A stretch of DNA of 64,000 bases from Geovibrio ferrireducens. GTDB lineage: Bacteria > Chrysiogenota > Deferribacteres > Deferribacterales > Geovibrionaceae. Location: NCBI RefSeq assembly GCF_026226615.1, contig NZ_JAJAPB010000007.1:62001-126000 (forward strand). The letters run 5' to 3'. Below the pieces are notes generated by a model. It had not been told where the DNA came from. It did no database searches and worked only from the letters and a program-made list of their open reading frames with translations. Shown here one piece after another: positions 59,030 through 64,000 of this stretch (positions are counted from its first letter, which is position 1; each line of letters starts with the position of its first letter). A program made the translations under genes and the position numbers.

Positions 59030-60251
59030 GAGTACCCTCTCTGATGTTGTCTAAAAGAGTTTTTGTTTGAATATAAGTATTCTTTTCCCAATCTGTATTT
59101 GATAAAGCAAAAAATTTATTTTCATACTCTTTGTACTCAAGATCCAATGAGTATAAAGAGTATGAATAGGTTGCATATATCCATTTCAAATCACTGCGCT
59201 GTTCGTAATCATCCTGTTGTAAGATTGAGGTAATGAGGTTAATAAGTTCTTCTCTTATTTTACGTGACTCAAATCTACAATAAATTTTTTCATTTTCATC
59301 AATTACTTGCATAGATTTAAGCTCCAAACATGTAGCGTAATTTTCACCAGTATAATAATCTTTATTGACCACATATCCTCTCCGATAAAAAGAAATTGCT
59401 TTATCTAAATAAGCAATATCCTTATGAAGAAGATACAGTCGTTTATATATAGCTCCAGTGATGCCAAGTGTTTCAGTATCATTTGTTAAATCAGGTTTAA
59501 GTTTACTTATAATAATGAGGGCATCTTGTAATGCTCCCGCTTTTGAAGGGAATTCACTTTTATATCGAGCAAGAGCATGCTGCTGAATGAAATAAGCCTC
59601 ATCTTCTGCTTTCTCACTCGCTTTACTCCATAGTTTGTATGCAGCTACAAAATTATTTTGATTCATTTCAATCTTTGCCTTTTCAACTATGGCAAAAAGA
59701 TGTTTTTCTCTTTCCGCTAACTCACTCAAAATTTTCCCAAACTCTTCATCGGGTAAAACATAGTGGCAGAGTGAAGGTATAAATTGAAAAAATGGACTAT
59801 CTGTTTCGCAACGTGTTAAAATACTAGTAATCAAAGCGACAAGTTCTTCTTGGCATCGTTTTGCCTCTGATGCGCCAATATCATCACCCAAGTGTTTGTA
59901 TGAAAAAATTTTATTATGACTTAAATCAAATGCTAAACAACCTTGATCTTCTTTCAAAATAATTGTCGAATATGGTCTTGAAGCATGGCGTACACCAAGT
60001 TCATATATAGCATTTGGATTGTAAGTTGAAATATCTGCAATAACCAAATCAGCTCTTATTAAAAGAGCATACATATTCCTATCGATTAGCCCAGACTCTT
60101 GTATTTCATCCCCTCTAACACATATCAAACCTGCTTTTTCAACTGCTGGTTTAATAATGTTTGTGTATGTCATATCAAGATCAAAAACTTTTCCGGTATA
60201 GGTATCAGTTTTCTTACCATAACCCATTATCACAAAACAAAACTTATCCAT
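59013..60251 (-). CDS. Deoxyribosyltransferase/TIR-like domain with TPR (TRAFs-binding-type) region
   Basis: 412 residues; first gene of the operon. The N-terminal about 160 residues contain FCFVIMGYGKK, ICVRGDEIQESGLI and RADLVIADISTYNPNAIYELGVRHA, the pattern of nucleoside-2-deoxyribosyltransferase/TIR-like Rossmann domains that precede TRAFs-binding (DUF4071) repeats. The remainder is helical TPR-like sequence (NNFVAAYKLWSKASEKAEDEAYFIQQHALARYKS...ITGAIYKRLYLLHKDIAYLDKAISFYRRGY). It probably binds a nucleotide and acts as the sensor or scaffold of the system. Confidence 0.78.
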   Translation of the reverse strand: MDKFCFVIMGYGKKTDTYTGKVFDLDMTYTNIIKPAVEKAGLICVRGDEIQESGLIDRNMYALLIRADLVIADISTYNPNAIYELGVRHASRPYSTIILKEDQGCLAFDLSHNKIFSYKHLGDDIGASEAKRCQEELVALITSILTRCETDSPFFQFIPSLCHYVLPDEEFGKILSELAEREKHLFAIVEKAKIEMNQNNFVAAYKLWSKASEKAEDEAYFIQQHALARYKSEFPSKAGALQDALIIISKLKPDLTNDTETLGITGAIYKRLYLLHKDIAYLDKAISFYRRGYVVNKDYYTGENYATCLELKSMQVIDENEKIYCRFESRKIREELINLITSILQQDDYEQRSDLKWIYATYSYSLYSLDLEYKEYENKFFALSNTDWEKNTYIQTKTLLDNIREGTHGKSL

Positions 60252-60583
60252 TGTATTTCTCCAAAGATAAATTTTTGTACATCGAGTCTAAAGTAATATC
60301 ATTTTGATAATATCTCATACAAACAACATTAGCGCAATGTTTACTCGGTACAACAATTAGCAAAACTATACTTAATGTTTATGAAAATAGTAATGCGGTA
60401 TTACAGGCAGTTAACTTCTTTGAATACCAACTATACTATAGAGTAGATTTACCAAATATAAATCAAAAGTTTGTACACAACCGTACACCCTCTTGTACAC
60501 AAATCTCTATTATCGAATCCTTTACAAACGGGTAAATCTCTTGTATATATAACAAATACATTGCTAAATAAATGGTGTTGGCA
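60252..60583. promoter_or_regulatory. promoter region of the eight-gene operon with GCGCAAT palindrome
   Basis: The palindrome AACATT-AGCGC-AATGTT lies at 60325-60341. On the minus strand it overlaps a possible -35 (TTGCGC) placed 19 nt before TATTAT. TAGCGCAAT is shared with the first site upstream of the XRE gene (52121-52129). A ribosome site (TTTGGAG) precedes the ATG at 60251. No gene is seen between here and attR. Confidence 0.45.
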
Positions 60584-60600
60584 ATTCCCGCCGCCTCCAT
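60584..60600 (+). other. attR of the tmRNA island
   Basis: An exact second copy of ATTCCCGCCGCCTCCAT (see 47403-47419), followed by a similar T-rich stretch. The preceding sequence GTGTTGGCA does not continue the tmRNA T arm, so only the last 16 bases of ssrA are duplicated. Confidence 0.92.
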
Positions 60601-60654
60601 ATTTTTCTTCTTTATCATCGGCTAGTTACACGAGCAATTTTTAGCTTTTCTTAG

Positions 60655-61269
60655 TCAGCGGATAATAGATAACGAGCTACTACTTATGACAACAACAGGA
60701 GTGCTTACGGACATATGAGCACCGTAAGAGGAGTAGTTCCCTACATATATGTTTATTCTTCCTTCAAAATGATCCGCAGGCTTCTTTGAAATGATGTTAA
60801 TGACTCCGCCCACGCTCCCCTTGCCGTAAAGCGTTCCTTGAGAGCCCCTGAGTACCTCGACTCTTTCGATATCTTCAAGACCGGGATCGGCGTTCTGATA
60901 GTAATCCATAGGAATGCCATCAACGTAAATAATAACCGGACTGTTTTCGATAAAACCGTTTGTTCCCTTTCCCCTTATTGTAGTGTAGCTTATACTCCCT
61001 ACAAGAGAAGACGTATAAGTGTTTGGAATAATATTCAGAAGCTCCTGTATATTTGTTATACCTGCTTTTTCAAGCTCGCTTCCGGTCATCACAGTCACAG
61101 CAGTTGGAGCTTCTTGAGCATAGCTTTCACGTTTATCAGCGGAAACAATCACGGAATCCAGAACTATAATATCATCATCCGCAGTGGTTTTAGAATCCGC
61201 ATAAGCATCAGCGCAAAACACAAGCACTGAAAAAAATAATGTTAAGAGTGCTTTCCCCCTTAATAGCAT
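60655..61269 (-). pseudogene. Truncated TonB-dependent outer-membrane receptor (signal peptide and plug only)
   Basis: 204 residues. A signal peptide (LLTLFFSVLVFCADAYA) is followed by a TonB-box-like region and a complete plug domain: APTAVTVMTGSELEKAGITNIQELLNIIPNT..TIRGKGTNGFIENSPVIIYVDGIPMDYYQNADPGLEDIERVEVLRGSQGTLYGKGSVGGVINIISKKP. The 22-strand barrel (some 450 residues more) is missing; the frame ends SSSSLSIIR about 55 bp before attR. No continuation is visible in other frames. It was probably a siderophore receptor, given the ABC genes upstream. Confidence 0.85.
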
Positions 61270-61397
61270 AATATTCCCCTTTAAAATTTCTAATCTTGTT
61301 GCTGTCAGCGGAATAAGCTATACACAAATACTGTTCAGTGTGCTACTTCTGAAGGTAGTTTAAATAGTCTGAAAAGTTAAACACATCTTAATTTATT

Positions 61398-63140
61398 TCA
61401 GAACATCCAGTTCTTGATTTTCTGCTGTTCATCCCAGAGGTGTTTATACAAGCCGCTTTTTTCAAGAAGGGAAGAATGCGTCCCCTCTTCAACGATTCTC
61501 CCTTTATCCATCACAATTATTTTGTCTGCATTTACAACCGTATTCAGCCTGTGGGCTATAATAAGCACAGTTTTGTTCTTCACAAGTTCGTTTACCGCCT
61601 TCTGAATATGCTTTTCATTTTCAGGGTCAAGCGAAGCTGTCGCCTCATCCAGAAGGATAACAGGCGCATCTTTCAGAATCGCTCTTGCAATGGAAATTCT
61701 CTGTTTCTCACCGCCGGAAAGTCTTGATCCTCCCTCCCCTACAAGGCTGTCATATTTATGAGGCAGTTTTTCAATAAACTCTGCGCAGCCCGCTTTTTCT
61801 GCAGCGGCTTTAACAGCATCCTCTGCTGCATTCCTGTTCCCGATTGCGATGTTGTTATAAACAGTGTCATTAAATAGATAAACATCCTGAAAAACCATGG
61901 AAATACGGGAAAGCAGATCCTCCGGTTTATACTCCCTTACATCACGTCCGCCGAGAAATACCTCACCTGCGCATGTATCCCAAAAGCGGGCAATCAGTCT
62001 AGTAAGAGTGGTTTTGCCGGAGCCGGAAGTACCTACAACAGCAGTAAAGCTCTGTTCAGGCAGCTTCAGGCTTATATCCTCAAGCACACAGGTTTCATTA
62101 TAGCTGAATGACACATTTCTGAACTCAATATCAAACTGCTCAGGCCTCGGCGCACCGCCGCCAGTCTGAATCGGTTCGTCCAGAAGTTTGGCGACCCTTT
62201 TCACGCTTAAATTGTAATAGTGCATTTCATTAACATATATGAATGCCTGAATCAGCGGTTCAAAAGCTCTGGAACCGAGGATCAGGAATGTTATGTATAC
62301 CGGAATATCAATCCTGTCAGTCAGAAGAAAACCCAGCCCCGCAACAATGATAACTGTCAGGCCGGCATGGAGGATAATTGTGCTGATAACGGCCGTCGGA
62401 CCTCCGGATGCCTCTATCTTTATACTGAGCCTTTTCAGTTCCCGAAAAGCCTTTTCCAGACGCTCAAAACGCACACCTGTGAGCCTGAAGGACTTTATAA
62501 ACCTGATGCCCGCCAAATATTCAAGCATACGTGATGACGCCGCTGTTTTTGCTTCGTGGTGTTTTGCACCCACAGATAAAACTATTTTTTTTGTAATAAT
62601 ATACGCAGGAAAAGCCAGAGGAATAACCGCTGCGCCAGCGAGAGCAAGCTGCCAGTTCTGAAATGCAAGGAAAACAAGCAGCACAACAGGCATTACCACC
62701 GCACCTGCTATCTGCGTGAGCAAATGGCTGATCATGAACTCCACATTAGCGTAGTCAGAGATCAGGTAAGATCCTATGCTTCCCGGATCACGGCTGTTGA
62801 AAAAACCCATCGGCAGCCTGCGGAGCCTTTCTGCTATGGCGATGCGCCCCTCAGCCCCCATGCCGTAACTGCCGAGGTTCACAGAGAAATACGCTTTTCT
62901 GCTGATGAAATACTGCACCGCAACAGACGCTGCGAGAGTGATCCAGATTATGCCGAGCTGACGGGTGTCAAGCGTTAACGTTGGGTTGGCAAGAGGCTTA
63001 TAAAATTCAAGCACAGCCGCCAGAAGGATTCCGTAAGGTACGCCTCTGAAGGCATACTCTGCAAGTGTCCACAAAAAAACCGGAGCGAATTTTTGGGGCT
63101 TTCCCGCTCCTGCCACACTGAGCATGGATATAAAGTTCAT
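61398..63140 (-). CDS. ABC transporter half-molecule (membrane domain plus ATPase), Irp/YbtQ-like
   Basis: 580 residues from the ATG at 63140 (AAGGGGGCAGAAG upstream); it overlaps the previous gene stop as ATGA. An exporter-type six-helix membrane domain (about 15-320) is followed by an ATPase with Walker A VGTSGSGKTTLTRL, signature LSGGEKQRISIARAIL, Walker B VILLDEATASLD and the H loop IIAHRLNT. With the next half-transporter it forms a heterodimer. Pairs like this beside TonB receptors import iron-siderophores (YbtPQ type), so that role is inferred. Confidence 0.88.
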   Translation of the reverse strand: MNFISMLSVAGAGKPQKFAPVFLWTLAEYAFRGVPYGILLAAVLEFYKPLANPTLTLDTRQLGIIWITLAASVAVQYFISRKAYFSVNLGSYGMGAEGRIAIAERLRRLPMGFFNSRDPGSIGSYLISDYANVEFMISHLLTQIAGAVVMPVVLLVFLAFQNWQLALAGAAVIPLAFPAYIITKKIVLSVGAKHHEAKTAASSRMLEYLAGIRFIKSFRLTGVRFERLEKAFRELKRLSIKIEASGGPTAVISTIILHAGLTVIIVAGLGFLLTDRIDIPVYITFLILGSRAFEPLIQAFIYVNEMHYYNLSVKRVAKLLDEPIQTGGGAPRPEQFDIEFRNVSFSYNETCVLEDISLKLPEQSFTAVVGTSGSGKTTLTRLIARFWDTCAGEVFLGGRDVREYKPEDLLSRISMVFQDVYLFNDTVYNNIAIGNRNAAEDAVKAAAEKAGCAEFIEKLPHKYDSLVGEGGSRLSGGEKQRISIARAILKDAPVILLDEATASLDPENEKHIQKAVNELVKNKTVLIIAHRLNTVVNADKIIVMDKGRIVEEGTHSSLLEKSGLYKHLWDEQQKIKNWMF

Positions 63141-64000
63141 CTTCTGCCCCCTTCTTTCACGTCTATCTTCCATTCACGCATATATGAATATGTCTCCCAC
63201 ATTTTCGCATATAATCCGCCTGCGGATACCAGCTTTTCGTGTATTCCTTTTTCAACTATTCTTCCTCTGTCCATGACCATGATCTGTCCTGCATTGCGGA
63301 TGGTCGAGAGCCTGTGCGCTATGACAAGCACGGTTTTATCCTTTATAAGTTTTGAAAATGCCTCAAGAATCCTCCCTTCGTTGTCAGGATCGGCATATGC
63401 AGTTGCCTCATCAAGAATCAGCACTGGAGAGTTTTTCAGAATAGCTCTGGCTATCGCCACTCTCTGCTGTTCACCGCCGGAGAGATATGTTCCTCCCTCA
63501 CCGGCAAGAGTTGAGTAACCATTGGGAAGCTTCTCAATAAACTCATGGCAGCAAGCGGCTTTCGCAGCATTTATAACGTCATCCATTGCAGCGGAAGTAT
63601 TCCCCATACGGATATTTTCCTCAATGGAATCAAAGAAAAGAAAATTTTCCTGAAACACAAATGACACGTGACCCATCAAAATCTCCGTACTCATATCCTT
63701 AATGTTCACTCCGCCTATTTTTATCTCTCCGTCATGTATGTCCCAGAATCTTGCAGCGAGCATCCCGACTGTTGATTTCCCTGCGCCGGATGGACCCACT
63801 ATGGCTGTGACACTTCCCGCCTCCACACGGAAGGAAACATCTTTCAGTACCGGTTCATTTCCATACGAGAAAGTGACATCCGAAAACTCAAGCGATGAAC
63901 CATTGGGGACGGCGGGCGCAGAAGGCTCACGCATTTCCTCCATGTTAAGTACGCTGTCCACACGCTCAAGCCCAACTGTGATCTGACGCAGGTTATTCAC
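63137..64000 (-). CDS. ABC transporter half-molecule, N-terminus beyond the window
   Basis: 287 codons seen; the frame continues past the window end, so the GTG at the edge is not the start. It shows the end of a membrane domain and a full ATPase: VGPSGAGKSTVGMLAARFWD, LSGGEQQRVAIARAIL, VLILDEATAYADPDN (Ala where most have Ser after EAT) and VIAHRLST. Partner of the following gene with 4-nt overlap. Probable siderophore or iron transport subunit. Confidence 0.87.
   Translation of the reverse strand: MNNLRQITVGLERVDSVLNMEEMREPSAPAVPNGSSLEFSDVTFSYGNEPVLKDVSFRVEAGSVTAIVGPSGAGKSTVGMLAARFWDIHDGEIKIGGVNIKDMSTEILMGHVSFVFQENFLFFDSIEENIRMGNTSAAMDDVINAAKAACCHEFIEKLPNGYSTLAGEGGTYLSGGEQQRVAIARAILKNSPVLILDEATAYADPDNEGRILEAFSKLIKDKTVLVIAHRLSTIRNAGQIMVMDRGRIVEKGIHEKLVSAGGLYAKMWETYSYMREWKIDVKEGGRR

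Larger units (their letters stand above)
47403..60600. mobile_element. 13.2-kb genomic island in ssrA carrying a candidate defence operon
   Basis: It is bounded by the 17-bp direct repeat, and its first gene is a tyrosine integrase. The inside is visibly more A+T-rich than the flanks. Contents: integrase, HUH-type protein with partial duplication, small membrane or secreted proteins, an XRE regulator, and an eight-gene minus-strand operon of TIR-like, TPR, hydrolase and nucleotide-modification proteins. There are no phage structural genes and no transposase. The presence of a Rep-like HUH protein is compatible with a satellite or plasmid-derived element. Confidence 0.88.

Overview
The window looks like a chromosome segment of a Gram-negative, motile, chemotactic, respiratory bacterium. 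It carries a TonB/ExbB/ExbD system, a TonB-dependent receptor remnant, type II secretion/pilus proteins GspE and GspF, a methyl-accepting chemotaxis protein, a CheW-tailed sensor, bacteriohemerythrin, NfnAB-type transhydrogenase and the ATP-grasp/alpha-E/peptidase operon. The gene mix would fit Deferribacterota (Geovibrio-like), but that assignment is a guess from general gene content; no rRNA is present to fix it.

Layout. (1) Positions 1-6241 are the right end of an AT-rich genomic island: a DNA methyltransferase pair (one cut by the window edge), a PHP-domain/SMC-like ATPase of probable defence function, and a tyrosine integrase beside a 3' fragment of tRNA-Leu(CAA) that serves as attachment site. 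(2) 6242-47072 is core chromosome: a decayed CobN/ChlI-like remnant before exbB-exbD-tonB; nfnA-nfnB; a two-component system with a 28-residue membrane peptide and a small PAS protein; an M23 peptidase; proS; gspE-gspF; chrA with divergent padR; upp-uraA; a chemoreceptor; a nitronate monooxygenase; PilZ and peroxiredoxin genes; the ATP-grasp operon; uvrB-PBP1A-histidine kinase; hemerythrin; a Cache-PAS-GGDEF-EAL protein; smpB; and marR with a quinone reductase. Gaps at 21.1-21.4, 23.9-24.3 and 29.5-29.8 kb are filled with repeats, including a structured three-hairpin element whose stems covary between copies. (3) ssrA (tmRNA) at 47074-47418 is the target of a 13.2-kb island bounded by a 17-bp direct repeat (47403-47419 and 60584-60600). 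(4) 60.6-64 kb holds a truncated TonB-dependent receptor and two ABC half-transporters, the second cut by the window end.

The most interesting region is an eight-gene, tightly packed minus-strand operon (60251 down to 53354) in the tmRNA island. In order of transcription it encodes: a nucleoside-deoxyribosyltransferase/TIR-like protein with a TPR (TRAFs-binding-type) region; a small TIR-like protein; an alpha/beta hydrolase with TPRs; a dCTP-deaminase/dUTPase-fold protein with a C-terminal membrane helix; an HhH alpha-glutamyl/putrescinyl-thymine pyrophosphorylase-like protein; a thymidylate-synthase homologue; a second TIR-like protein; and an Nmad2 (nucleotide-modification-associated) protein. 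This joins TIR/TPR/lipase-like conflict components to thymine-hypermodification enzymes, and I do not recognise it as a named system. An XRE regulator in the same island has nearby GCGCAAT-core sites resembling a palindrome in the operon's promoter region.

Functions are assigned by eye from motifs; no database search was possible.
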